Source: Arachis hypogaea (lineage: Eukaryota; Streptophyta; Magnoliopsida; Fabales; Fabaceae). Taken from it: DNA of 64,000 nucleotides. The stretch covers positions 42,021,419-42,085,418 of the forward strand of contig NC_092042.1 of assembly GCF_003086295.3 (NCBI RefSeq), written 5' to 3'. Position 1 is the first letter of the stretch, and each line of letters begins with the position of its first letter. Below, in pieces: positions 44,014 through 54,944 of this stretch. A program made the position numbers and the translations under genes. Below the pieces are notes generated by a model, which saw nothing but the letters and a program-made list of their open reading frames with translations, searched no databases and was not told the DNA's origin.

Positions 44014-45045
44014 ATGGCGGACGACCCTCTCAACAATGGCCACGCCACATCAGAACAAGAGGACGAAGTTGACACCGGAGAGCGACCGGACAGCCCTCTA
44101 TCACCATGCACTCCAGGAGGAAACAAACAGAATCGCCCAAAGACATCACTCCCAAACAAAGATCCACAAAATTCCGAAAAAGAAAAGAGCTCGGAAATTT
44201 TAGAAGCAGTCCGGGCACAACAAAACCGACTGAAACAACTCGAAGAGGACATAAAAAAGCAGAAAGAAACTGAACAAGATCTGAGAAGGGAGGCTCGAAA
44301 GCGCAGAGAATTAGAAGAAAAACTAAGGAAAATAGAGGCCAATCTGAAAGACCGGACAGAACGCGGCACCACCCCCGAATGCAACCATGATCCCTTCACG
44401 CAAGAGATCATGAAGGAGAAGGTACCACGAAATTTCAAGCCACCCGATATGGATCTCTACGACGGCACCACCGATCCAAGTCACCACCTCAGCAACTTCA
44501 GAAGCAGAATGTACCTAGTCGACGCCTCCGACGCAATTCGATGCAAAGCCTTCCCCACCACTCTCACCAAGTCAGCCATGAAGTGGTTCGACAACCTGCC
44601 ACCAAGATCAATCACCAGCTTCGAGGACCTAACCAAAAAATTCCTAACAAGGTTCTCCATTCAAAAAGACAAGACAAAACATGCCCCCAGTCTACTCGGG
44701 ATCAAACAAGGTAACCAAGAAACTCTCCGAGAATACATGGAGCGATTCAACAAAGCCTGCCTGGACATACAACACTTGCCCACTGAAGCAGCCATCATGG
44801 GACTAGCAAACGGCCTAAAAGAAGGACCGTTTAGCCAGTCCCTATCCAAACGATACCCGACCTCCCTATACGAGGTGCAGGAGCGGGCAAAAAAATATAT
44901 CAACATGGAGGAAACCTCCCAGCTAAGAGACTCTTCTAGGAAGGAATCAACCTACCCACTCCGAGATCGAGATCGGGAACAGAAGAAGAAAGAAGAACCC
45001 AACTCGGACAAGCCACGGAAGTACCACAACTACACCCCCCTCTGA
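44014..45045 (+). CDS. Element E gag (truncated by a stop)
   Basis: 343 codons from ATG 44014. The N-terminal 60 residues are polar; about 60-115 form a strongly predicted coiled coil (QNRLKQLEEDIKKQKETEQ, RREARKRRELEEKLRKIEA); the retrotransposon gag domain covers about 150-290 (MDLYDGTTDPSHHLSNFRS, AMKWFDNLPPRSI, FLTRFSIQKDK, ETLREYMERFNKACLDI). It ends at a TGA (45043-45045) after KYHNYTPL, in frame with 300 bases that clearly continue gag, so the stop is a recent nonsense mutation. The context fits a C-to-T change at a CpG in an arginine codon. Confidence 0.88.
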   Translation: MADDPLNNGHATSEQEDEVDTGERPDSPLSPCTPGGNKQNRPKTSLPNKDPQNSEKEKSSEILEAVRAQQNRLKQLEEDIKKQKETEQDLRREARKRRELEEKLRKIEANLKDRTERGTTPECNHDPFTQEIMKEKVPRNFKPPDMDLYDGTTDPSHHLSNFRSRMYLVDASDAIRCKAFPTTLTKSAMKWFDNLPPRSITSFEDLTKKFLTRFSIQKDKTKHAPSLLGIKQGNQETLREYMERFNKACLDIQHLPTEAAIMGLANGLKEGPFSQSLSKRYPTSLYEVQERAKKYINMEETSQLRDSSRKESTYPLRDRDREQKKKEEPNSDKPRKYHNYTPL

Positions 45046-48000
45046 GTCTCCCTGGTAGACGTCTACAAAGAAGTATGCCACACCGAGAAAATCCCCCCGC
45101 CCCGACCGCTAAAACACAAGAGAGCAGGGAGAGATCGGTCCGAATACTCTGAATATCACAAGCTCTACGGTCATTCTACTAACGACTGCTACGACCTAAA
45201 AAATGTTATAGAAAAGCTAGCCAGAGAAGGGAAACTCGACAGATACATAGCAGAGAAAGGAGAAGAGACCAGGAAGAGAAGGCGGGGAGATAACGAAGAT
45301 CGGGCCGAACAAATCCCGCGAACCCCTGAAAGGCACGTTCACATGATGAATGGAGGTTTTGCAGGCGGAGGAACATCCAGATCCTCGCGGAAAAGACACC
45401 TCAAAGAAGTCTACCACGTCCGAGAAGACAGTCCCCTGCCCGAACTACCTACTATCTCGTTTACCCGAGAAGATGCTCAAGGGATAATACCCGGGCACGA
45501 CGATCCAATGGTAACCACCATTATCCTAGCAAACGCCAACTTACATCGAACCCTGATTGACCAGGGAAGCTCAGCAGATATCCTGTTCAAAACGGCCTTC
45601 GACAAGCTCGGACTTGAAGAAAAAGAACTAAAGGCCTATCCCACCGACCTATTTGGGCGAGGAGATACCCCGATCCATCCCTTAGGATACATCTCGCTAC
45701 ACACTACCTTCGGAAAAGGCGAGCAATCTAAAACATTAAGCATCGATTACATTATAGTCGACGTCACTTCAGCATACAATGCCCTCATTGGGCGACCAAC
45801 CCTAAACAGACTGGCAGCTATAGTCTCGACCCCACACCTCTGTATGAAGTTCCCTACCGCAAAAGGAATCGCTACTCTGAAAGGCGACCAAAAACTGGCA
45901 CGGCGATGCTACAACGAAAGCCTGAGCTTAAAAGGAAAAGAGATCAACACAATAGAACTCGGGCGAGTTCAAACCCGAGAAGATCTTCGGCCACAACCAG
46001 AGGGAGAAACCGAAAGAGTCCAGATCGGGAACACATCTGAAAAAGTAACAAACATAGGAGCAAACCTCGAAACGGGCCTAAAGGAGGAACTCATAACCCT
46101 CTTAAGGGAGAATTCCGACCTCTTCGCCTGGAAAGCCTCCGACATGCCAGGCATAAGCCCCGACCTGATGTGCCATAAGCTATCAGTTTACCCGGGATCC
46201 CGACCTGTCCAACAAAGACGCCGGAAGCTCGGACCCGAGCGCATGCAAGCAATAGAAGAACAAGTACAAGCACTGCTAGATGCAGGGTTCATTAGGGAAG
46301 TAAAATACCCCCTATGGCTCGCAAACGTGGTCCTGGTAAAAAAGCCCAACGGAAAATGGAGAATGTGCGTCGATTACACGGATCTCAACAAAGCCTGCCC
46401 CAAAGACCCATATCCACTACCAAACATCGACGCCTTAGTAGACGCAGCCTCAGGCTACAGATATCTCTCCTTCATGGACGCATACTCAGGATACAATCAA
46501 ATCCCGATGTACGGACCCGACCAAGAAAAGACCTCGTTCATAACCCCAAGGGCAAACTACTGCTACGTCGTAATGCCCATCGGGCTAAAGAACGCAGGGG
46601 CAACCTACCAAAGGCTAATGAACAAAGTGTTCTCAGAGCACATCGGACTACAGCTGGAGGTGTACGTTGACGACATGCTGGTAAAGACACAAGAAGACAG
46701 AAACTTGCTAACCGACCTCACCAGTGTCTTCGGCACCCTCAGAAAACACAACATGAGACTTAACCCGACAAAGTGCACCTTCGCCGCAGAAGCCGGAAAG
46801 TTCCTAGGCTTCATGCTGACTCAAAGGGGCATCGAAGCGAACCCGGACAAATGCCAGGCAATACTCAATATGAAGAGCCCGACGTGTGTCAAAGAAGTAC
46901 AACAACTGAATGGAAGGCTAGCTGCCCTATCAAGATTCTTGGCAGGATCAGCGATAAAACCACTACCTCTCTACTCACTCCTAAAGAAAGGGAAACCCTT
47001 CTCATGGACCCCGGAGTGCGAAAAAGCCTTTCAAGAGTTCAAGGAATTCCTCGGGCAGCCACCAATCCTAACCCGACCTCTAAAAGGGGAAGAACTCGTA
47101 CTATACCTCTCGGTTGGACATCGAGCAGTCGCTTCAGCGTTAATACGAGAAAACGACCAAGGACAACACCCCATATACTTTGTAAGCAAGGCACTACAAG
47201 GGGCCGAGTTAAACTATCAGAAGATAGAAAAATTCGCCTACACCCTAGTGTTCACAGCTCGGAGGCTCCGTCCCTACTTTCAAGCCCACACCATCAAAGT
47301 CCGGACAAACCAACCCATGAGACACATCCTGCAAAAAACAGACCTGGCAGGACGAATACTACAATGGGCAGTGGAACTGTCCGAGTTCGACCTCCACTAT
47401 GAAGCCTGGACTGCCATAAAATCCCAGTATCTAGCTGACTTCATCGCAGAATACACGGAGACCCCTGGAACCCCACTCTCATGGAACCTGTATGTCGACG
47501 GATCCTCAAACAAAACAGGAAGCGGAGTCGGGGTTATACTCGAAAGCGACCAAGGAACACGGATAGAACTATCCCTAAAATTCGAGTTCCAGGCTTCGAA
47601 CAACCAAGCCGAATACGAGGCCCTACTAGCAGGTCTAAAGCTAGCCGAAGAGGTCGGAGCCCAGAGAATCACGATCTTCAGCGACTCCCAGGTCGTCACA
47701 TCACAAGTAAATGGAAGCTACCAAGCCAAAGACCCAACTATGAAAAAATACCTGGACCAAACACAGGCGCAATTACGCCACTTTTCAGAAATACAAATCC
47801 AGCACATACCTCGGGAACAAAACGCCCGGGCAGACGCTCTCTCAAAACTCGCCAGCACCAAGCCCGGGGGCAACAACAGAAGTCTCCTCCAAGAAACCTT
47901 ACAATCTCCCTCCGTGCTAAGAGAGGAAGAAACGCTAAATATATCCAACCAACAGCAAGGATGGATGACCCCCATACTCAACTACCTGAAGTCGGGAACT

Positions 48001-49196
48001 CTCCCCGCCGAAAGAAAGGAAGCTAAAAAACTCACGAAAGACGCCCAGAATTATACACTAATTCACGACGTATTATACAGAAGAGGATTCTCAAACCCCC
48101 TCCTTAGGTGCGTCCCAACCTCAGAAGCAAAAAGCGTCCTCGAGGAAGTCCACGGAGGCATGTGTGGGAACCATCTCGGAGCTCGGGCACTATCCAAGAA
48201 AGTAGTCAGAGCCGGGTTCTACTGGCCGACCTTGCAAAGAGACGCAACGGAGTTTGTGAAAACATGCCCCCCTGCCAAAAACACGCCAATTTTCACAAGG
48301 CACCACCCGAAGACCTTATCAGCATCACCGCACCATGGCCCTTCGCAAAATGGGGATTCGACCTACTCGGCCCGTTCCCACAAGGACCGGGGCAAGTCAA
48401 ATACCTCATAGTAGGGGTCGACTACTTCACAAAATGGATCGAAGCTGAACCCTTAGCCACCATTACGGCTCAGAAAAGCCGCAAATTCCTATACAAAAAC
48501 ATTGTCACAAGGTTCGGAGTCCCCTACTCCATCACAACAGACAACGGGACACAGTTCACGGACACAAGTTTTCAGAACTTGGTGGTCGAACTAAAAATCA
48601 AACAGCAATTCACATCAGTCGAGCACCCACAAGCCAATGGACAAGCAGAGGCTGCAAATAAAGTCATCTTGGCCGGGTTAAAACGAAGACTCCAAGAGGC
48701 CAAAGGGGCATGGGCCGAAGAGCTCCCCCAGGTGCTATGGGCATATCGGACAACCCCACACTCTACAACGGGAGAATCACCATTCCGACTAGCTTACGGG
48801 ATGGAGGCAATGATTCCTATCGAAATAGATGAAGGGTCACCCAGAGTCATCTTCTACAACGAAGGAGGCAACCCGCAGGCACAAAAGGAAGAACTCGACC
48901 TCCTCCCCGAGGTCCGAGAAAGAGCCCGAATTCGAGAAGAAGCCTTAAAACGGCGAACGGCCCTCAGATACAATCAGAAAGTGATAAAGCGAAGCTTCTC
49001 CATACACGACCTGATTCTAATCCGAAATGACATCGGAACACAAAAATCGGGAGAAGGAAAGCTAGCTGCAAATTGGAAAGGACCCTACAAGGTAACAGAA
49101 GTCTTAGGGACAGGCTATTACAAAGTATCCGACCTAGAAGGCAATGAGCTGCCCAGGGCCTGGCACGCCTGTAATCTAAGACGGTACTACAGCTAG
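45046..49196 (+). pseudogene. Element E gag C-terminus and pol (PR-RT-RH-aRH-INT)
   Basis: The same frame as gag runs to 48411. The zinc knuckle (SEYHKLYGHSTNDCYDL) has serine where the first cysteine is expected. Counting from 45343: protease LIDQGSSADIL (D73), RT with FMDAYSGYNQIPMYGPDQEK and YVDD at about 441-444, RNase H (VLYLSVGHRAVASAL), archaeal-type RNase H starting WNLYVDGSSNKTGSGVG (D719) with AEYEALLAGL, and the integrase zinc finger (GNHLGARALSKK). In the run of six C at 48267-48272 one base is missing, and integrase continues in another frame (48108-49196) with WGFDLLGPFPQ, TTDNGTQFTDTSF, HPQANGQAEAANK and the C-terminal RNDIGTQKSGEGKLAANWKG. Everything except the stop and this shift is open. 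Confidence 0.92.
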
Positions 49197-50017
49197 AAAA
49201 ATTTAACCCGAGGTGTACTCTTTTTCCCTACAAGGGTTTTTTAATGAGACACCCGGTTAAAGTAAAGCCACCCGACCTATCCAAGGGTAAACACTATGTA
49301 AATATTCTTTCTTTTTTAATACTAATCATATTTTTCTATTTTCTTTTCTTCTTCTTCACGATGAAACAAATCCTAGAAAGTACCCCGCCAAGGCGCATTA
49401 ATTTATGCTCGGCAAAACGCAAAAAATCATTTGCCAAAAGGCCACACAAGGTCGGCAAAGATAAAGCGACGAGGTTCAAATTAATGTGAGAAGTTATAAA
49501 GTAACTCTGAAAAGGCTCAAAAAGCCAAATAAAAAGAGATTACAAAAATAACTTAAAAGGCCGACCAACAACAAGGTCGGACCCAACAAAAGGAGGTACT
49601 CGAAACGCCCGAGGTCCGAGAAAAACCCGGATCCAAAGAAAGAAGCCTTAAAACGGCGAAAACAAATATTTCGAAAGCGCTTACTAGAAAGTTGCTATAC
49701 AACTAAAAAGTACACGCGAAAAAACGAAAACAAAAGATTTCGAAAACGCTTACTAAAAAGTTGCTATACAACTAAAAAGTACAAGCGAAAAAACGAAAAC
49801 AGAAGTTCCAAGCGCTAGCTAAAAAAGTTGTTATCCAAAAACAACTAAAAAGCATAAAAGCGGAACAAAAAGTCAAAACGCGAACAAAAACACCGCATAA
49901 ATAAGCTAAAAAGTTACTACAAGTAGCTAAAAAGGCAAAAAGGTGTCCAAAGCGTTCACAGAAACCATCCAAAAACAAAAGAGCCCACAGGTCGGGCAAA
50001 ACACCAAAAATAAAAGG
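49197..50017 (+). other. Element E 3' region between pol and the antisense gene
   Basis: About 800 bp with repeated words: two near-copies of CGAAAACAAAAGATTTCGAAA / CTTACTAAAAAGTTGCTATACAACTAAA at 49670-49800. No sense ORF. The F counterpart is 62379-63154. It would contain the shared terminator zone of two convergent transcripts. Confidence 0.6.
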
Positions 50018-51907
50018 TTACAGAGGATCAAGGTCCTTTCCGGACTCCACATCAACAGAAGGCTGTGGAGGAAACATAGAAATCGGGACTGCATCGACGG
50101 CAACGTCATCCCGGTTTGAAACCTCCACACCAGAGCCATCCCCGGCCAAGGGTGAGGTCGGGTTCGCAACCGGAACTTTGGGGTCGGACACCGGAACCTC
50201 ATCCTCGTTGGGAGCAGGAACAATCTTTCCCTCCACAACGACGTTATCCGTACTGAATAAGCTCAGATCTAGGTCGGGAGCCAGAACCCGGACCTGAGCC
50301 TTCAGATTTTCAAACATAGCATCCATACCCTTGGCCACATGACCTTCTAGCTCGTAAAAACCATCCTGAGCAGATTGCAACTTCTCCTTTGTCTCCACAA
50401 GCTCGGCATATAACCGAGTATAATTCTCCGTCGCCGCCTTCGCCATCTCCTCCGATGTCTTCGCTGCCGCCACAGCCGCGGTAGCCTTAGCTTTCTCTTT
50501 CTCCAAAGATGCCTCCAGCTCAGTAATCCTGGCAGCCTTCAGTTGACTAATCCTCTCAAACTCAGACTGAACCTTCTCAAGTCGGGAGCTGGTCGCACCA
50601 ATAGGGGACTTCTTGAACTCCCGGGCAATAGCAGCATGAAGACTGGCCATCCGGACATAGCTCCGCGCCATATACTGAAAATGGTGCTCCATAGACACAT
50701 CATCAGTAGAAATGAAAGTCTGAGGAAGAATATGCTGTTCAATCCAACCAAGAGCATCGAAATCCTTATCGTTAAAACCCGCAAGCTCTTGAGAGGTCTT
50801 CTGCTTCTTGGGAGGAGGACTCAAAGACGAAAGAGGAGAAGAAGCAACAGGCCCAGAGGTCGGAGGATCTTGACTTATAGCTCGGAACTGGGGAGTCGGA
50901 ATAGTCTTCGACCGAGTCTAAACACCCCCAGTAGTCTTCTGCGGAGAAGATCGGGCAGAAGCCTCCCCGGCCTCGATATTCCGAGCAGCCACAGACTTCT
51001 TCGTCCGACGAAGGAACTTCATGGAATCCGCCTGAGAAGACATCTCTACAAGAAATAAAGAAAAGGATTACCACAACAGAAATTCCACCAAAAACAAGCA
51101 AAACCAAAATACTAAAAAAGATGAATCTCGGAAGAGGTCGGGAACTACCTAACTCGGAACGGAGAAGGCTTGGATCTCCCAACATTTTCTTCGTGTCCAA
51201 GTGAGGTGCCCGACCCCATAAACTGCTCACCACACCCACAAAAGCCTGCTCCACCTCATCTAGACTCTCAAAGGTATACTTAGCAGACACTACATTCTCC
51301 TGCCAACAAAGAGGAAAAGAAGGCTCCCCACTCTCATCTAGAAAGAAAGGTCGGACGTCTCCAGTAGCCCGAACCTTGAAATAAAAGTTCTTAAAATCAT
51401 GAAAGGACTCATCATAAAGGGTACAAAACTTCCTTCCCTGGTTAGCCCTAAAAGAGACCCAAGATACCTTCCCTCCACCCGACCCCGGCTTCGTCAACAC
51501 AAACAAGAAGGAAAAAAGAGAAATAGAGGGAGCAACGCCCAAAAACTGACACAAAAGTTGAAACAGCTTTAAAAACGCCCAAGAATTTGGATGGAGCTGC
51601 GTAGGGGCAAGGTTACAAGACCATAACACCTCGGACTCCAGGTCGGTAAAAGGAAGTCGGACACCCAGCTTAGAGAAAAAACAGTCATAAGCATAAAAGA
51701 AGAGCTTCTCGGAACTATCTAGGGGCGGGAAGCACACTCTCTCCTCGGAATCCGGGCTACTAGTTCATAATCCCTCTCAGACTCTCTATCTTCACATATG
51801 CTACATTGCCTACGAAACCTAGCTAAATACTCAGAATCTACCACAGAAGGGACTCTTAGAGGAACAGGATCTACCCAACCAAGACCACTTGGAATCTTGG
51901 TCGACAT
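50018..51907 (-). pseudogene. Antisense gene of element E (putative gypsy-type transposon protein), two exons
   Basis: Minus strand. Exon 1 51907-51149 (ATG 51907, MSTKIPSGLGWVDP), intron 51148-51046 (GT...TAG, 103 bp), exon 2 51045-50018. Compared with the intact copy in F, exon 1 is one base shorter (759 against 760), giving a frameshift near YELVA (about 51765), and exon 2 has a TAG at 50918-50920; exon 2 length is identical (1028). Exon 1 contains FFYAYDCFFSKLGVRLPF, LHPNSWAFLKLFQLLC and KVSWVSFRANQGRKF, wording of the family annotated as putative gypsy type transposon (Transposase_28). Exon 2 has a long coiled coil (KAARITELEASLEKEKAKA). Extra ORFs in Tat elements, sense or antisense, are known; function is not. 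Confidence 0.8.
51046..51148 (-). other. Intron of the E antisense gene
   Basis: Sense strand GTAGTTCCCG...TTTCTTGTAG, T-rich, 103 bp. The F copy has the same length and boundaries. Confidence 0.7.
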
Positions 51908-52544
51908 CGCTTGAAGAACCTTTCGAGACATAAAATTCTTGCCTACAAAGAAGAATACAACAGCAAGCAAAAATCACATAAAAAGTAGACAGCAAAAACC
52001 CATTCAGCAAAACAAAGAAACAAAGATCTTTTAGAAGAAAATGCAGCAACCCGGAACAAAATACCAGAGAAAAGAGCTCCCCCCATATACAAACAAACAA
52101 AGCAATGGCGGCGCCTCTTTTCGGGGCAACCCAGGCATAGGGAAAAAGAAACAAACAAAGAGCCACACAAAAGAAACAGAAGCATATGTGCACAAGGAAA
52201 GAGAGGGGAACAAACCTGGAAGAAAGAAACGAGGACGACGAGCTCCGAAGCAAGGAGAACGGAACGGCGGCGCAGAGGAAACCCCGGAAAGACACGCGGA
52301 AAGATTCAGGGAAGAAGAACAAAGAGAAAAGAAGTGGTACTCAGAAAAGGAGATGGCAAAACTTAGAAAAACAGGAAGGGAACAGAATAAACGAAGAAAA
52401 AGGAAGGGAGCAAATAAATAATGCCTTCACAGAGCCCGAACGGAAATCGAGGAGAAACGGTAAAAAGCAATAAATGCAGGAAACGGCCATTTTTGAATTG
52501 TGAAAAACTACTATGCCCGAGCTCGACCTCCCAAAAAGGACGAA
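51908..52544 (-). promoter_or_regulatory. Upstream region of the E antisense gene
   Basis: Between the antisense start and the polypurine tract. Pyrimidine-rich on the minus strand, with possible 5' untranslated exons (a CTTTGTAG/GTAAGAATTT-like junction about 25-55 bases before the ATG). Minus frames 51831-52322 and shorter ones are F/L/S-rich and not convincing. The antisense promoter must lie here or in the LTR. Confidence 0.4.
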
Positions 52545-52559
52545 CTCGGGCAGGGGCAC
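52545..52559 (+). other. Element E polypurine tract
   Basis: CTCGGGCAGGGGCAC directly precedes the 3' LTR; the inverted equivalent in F is 58253-58267. Confidence 0.65.
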
Positions 52560-53007
52560 TGTTCATACCCTCACCGGGCTCCTCCAACTCGGCAAAATCC
52601 ATGAAAGGTCCGACCTCGTCCCAAGGCCCACGCCTGAGGTCGGACCTCGGACAATAGCGCTAAGAAGGCCCATCAAAAGGAACGCAGCCCAAAACCTAAA
52701 GGCCGAAAAGGCCTAGAAAAGGCGGTTCCACAAAGATAGAGATAAAACTCCCAAAAAGATAAGATAAGATAAGAATATCTTATCCAGGGGAGATCACGGC
52801 CAACTACTATAAATACACTGGAGCACCCAGGTATGGCACACATTCCACATTCTACACATATCTGCTTGGACCCATGCTAACTTAAGCATCGGAGTGTCAT
52901 TGCAGGTACCACCACCAATCACTCTACATATCAAGCTCGGGTCCCTGACCCCCACCTCGGGCTTCTCCAGACGACCGAGCTATACGTTTCAGGTAACCCC
53001 CGGAACA
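52560..53007 (+). mobile_element. Element E, 3' LTR
   Basis: 448 bp; differs from the 5' LTR at four places (one G/C, three C/T). Confidence 0.95.
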
Positions 53008-53012
53008 ACAAC

Positions 53013-53191
53013 CTATCATCGAAAAAAAATGTATAAGAGTGTAGAAAAGAAGAAAGCTACCTATGATGGCAACTCCAATCACTTATTCAACCAAATCTAA
53101 AAGAGCGTGGAAAGGGTTTATCATGGTGGGGTGTCTCCCACCTAGCACTTTTTGTTTAAGTCCTTAAGTTGGACATTTGGGAGGCTCCTTG
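53013..53191 (-). other. Element C interior between E and the C ORF, with conserved hairpin
   Basis: Contains GGTGGG-AGACAC-CCCACC on the minus strand (53125-53142), a 6-bp stem and 6-nt loop, about 50 bases after the C ORF stop and preceded by AAAAAGTGCTA as in A and B. The stem differs from A, B and G but is fully paired. Confidence 0.65.
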
Positions 53192-54793
53192 TCAAGGTGG
53201 CTTGTGCTTAAAGCTATCCTTGAACATCCACCAATGCTTGAATCTCCAATAAGCTCCATTCTTCAAATTTAATAGCTCCAAGCTTTGATGGAGTTCTTCA
53301 CAAGCCATGGGCTCCCAAATGTGATCCTCATGTATTCCCGGATCCCATACCTTATTTCGACACCCATCTTTAAGTTGATCATCGTTGTTCCATTCGGGTG
53401 CCATAATCTTGGAATTCTCATTTAAGTGACCAAACATCTTCCTAGACCCAAGCATTCTAGTTCTATACCAACCCTTGGAATTGAGCTTTGAACATGTAGC
53501 CATAGTGAACCTAGAATGATTTTTCCAACCACTAACCATCTCCCTTTTGCTCTTAAAGCCACAAATATGTCTAAGTTGACCATCCGTTTCAATCAAACCA
53601 TATTCAAGGGGAATAATAAAGCTTAAGTATAAGGAATTTACCCACTTGAATGAAAGAATGGATGGTGGTGGCTTGGGAAAAGGTATTTCCAATGTCCTTG
53701 TAAGCTCTACTCCCTTGTGTTCTTCCTTGTCAATCTCCACCTCTTCATAAAATTCTTTAATTTCAATCCTTTGTTCATCAATTTCATCCAACTCTTCTCC
53801 ATCACTCGAATCATAAATGAGAGGTTGAGAGAAATCTACCTCCACATTGCTTTCCATCTCATTAGGAGAAGGTTCTTCAAATTCAAAGGATTCACCACCA
53901 AGAAGGTTGGATGCATGGTCTTCATCACCAAGGGAACTCAACTCTTGCTCCATTCCTTCCAAGTCTTCATTCAATAATTTTTTTGGAGGTTGTGCACTTT
54001 CCTCCTCAACATCAAATTCAATCTTCTTGGAGGAATTTTCTATGATTTTAGCTTCCCATGGAGGTTCCGCATCTCCTAAGTCTTCAACCACTTCTTCTTC
54101 ATTAACAATTTCTTCACTCTCCACTTGTTGCAAGACATACCTCATCTCTTTGTCCTCATGTTGAGATTCTAAAATCTCCTTCATGCTCCTTTCTTCTATT
54201 GATTTCTCACATTTATCTATGGAGATGCTTTGCTTGTTGCATGAGTCCCATGAGTCCAAGATAGTGGTAATGTTAGCAAACTGAGCCATGATTTTTTCAA
54301 ATATGGGAGGTGATTCATCTTGTGGTTGAGAGTTCTCATACATTGGAGGTGGTTCATCATGGTAATAGTATGGAGATGGTGGTTTTTGAGGGTATTGGTG
54401 GTTGAATTGGGGTGGTTCTTCATATGGTTCATATGGTTCACAAGGTGGTCGGTATGGTGAATATGGGTTGGGGTCATATAGAGGTGTTTGGTGAAAAGGG
54501 GCTTGTGAGTAAGGTGGTTCAAAATCATGTTGAGGGGGTGGTTCATAGGCATGTGGTAGTGGTTGTTGACAATCACAACAAGGGTCACCACATCCATTAG
54601 ATTGATATGCATTAGGATGAGAGTTATACCCATAAGAAACCGGAGGTTGTTGTTGCCAAGAAGGGTGATCAATCCTTTGAGGTTCCTCCCATCTTTGGTT
54701 GTACCCAAATCCTTGATGCATACTGTCATGGTAGCTCCCATTTCCTACAACATAATTTGAACCAAACTCATAGCCAAAGTGGTGAGAATTCAT
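53192..54793 (-). CDS. Unknown 533-codon ORF of element C, in gag position
   Basis: ATG 54793 (MNSHHFGYEFGSNYVV) is the first real ATG; the upstream codons lack one. It starts about 130 bases after the PBS, where gag is expected. Residues 1-165 are rich in P, Y, Q, H and N with many PY/PP pairs and a CGDPCCDCQQ cysteine cluster (about 68-77). About 165-385 are very acidic with coiled-coil character (ESEEIVNEEEVVEDLGD, DSSDGEELDEIDEQRIEI). The C-terminal 140 residues are globular-looking and tryptophan-rich (RFKHWWMFKDSFKH). I recognise no gag, protease, RT or host domain. The frame is fully open although the element is old enough to have been hit by B and E. It could be a structural protein of a non-autonomous family or a captured gene. 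Confidence 0.6.
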   Translation of the reverse strand: MNSHHFGYEFGSNYVVGNGSYHDSMHQGFGYNQRWEEPQRIDHPSWQQQPPVSYGYNSHPNAYQSNGCGDPCCDCQQPLPHAYEPPPQHDFEPPYSQAPFHQTPLYDPNPYSPYRPPCEPYEPYEEPPQFNHQYPQKPPSPYYYHDEPPPMYENSQPQDESPPIFEKIMAQFANITTILDSWDSCNKQSISIDKCEKSIEERSMKEILESQHEDKEMRYVLQQVESEEIVNEEEVVEDLGDAEPPWEAKIIENSSKKIEFDVEEESAQPPKKLLNEDLEGMEQELSSLGDEDHASNLLGGESFEFEEPSPNEMESNVEVDFSQPLIYDSSDGEELDEIDEQRIEIKEFYEEVEIDKEEHKGVELTRTLEIPFPKPPPSILSFKWVNSLYLSFIIPLEYGLIETDGQLRHICGFKSKREMVSGWKNHSRFTMATCSKLNSKGWYRTRMLGSRKMFGHLNENSKIMAPEWNNDDQLKDGCRNKVWDPGIHEDHIWEPMACEELHQSLELLNLKNGAYWRFKHWWMFKDSFKHKPP

Positions 54794-54923
54794 AATAGCA
54801 AAGAAAAACAAAAATTAACAAAAATGAGAAGTAAAGTCCTAAACCTAACAAAAACCAACAAACAAGCAAAAGACAAACAAATTCACATATTCACAATAGC
54901 CAACAATGTAACACCATTGCAAC

Positions 54924-54941
54924 TCCCCGGCAACGACGCCA
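54924..54941 (-). other. Element C primer-binding site (tRNA-Asp type)
   Basis: Sense strand TGGCGTCGTTGCCGGGGA, 17 of 18 matches to the tRNA-Asp complement, three bases inside the LTR. Confidence 0.8.
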
Positions 54942-54944
54942 TTT

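Larger units (their letters stand above)
43526..53007 (+). mobile_element. Element E, nearly complete Tat-type Ty3/gypsy retrotransposon
   Basis: 9482 bp, LTRs of exactly 448 bp, target duplication ACAAC (43521-43525 and 53008-53012), perfect tRNA-Asp PBS. Gag-pol order: gag, protease, RT, RNase H, a second archaeal-type RNase H, integrase. The second RNase H is the mark of the Tat lineage (Ogre/Retand group). The 3' region carries an antisense gene. One stop and one frameshift break gag-pol. LTRs differ at 4 of 448 positions, so it is one of the youngest insertions here. Confidence 0.95.

Noticed and set aside
46314..47402. Overlapping plus and minus ORFs inside E pol (46314-46670, 46773-47402, 47397-47699, 47481-48026)
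   Set aside because: Shadows of the long GC-rich pol frame in other frames.
53717..54760. Plus-strand and alternate-frame ORFs opposite the C protein
   Set aside because: Shadows caused by the repetitive P/Y-rich and acidic coding sequence of the minus-strand ORF.
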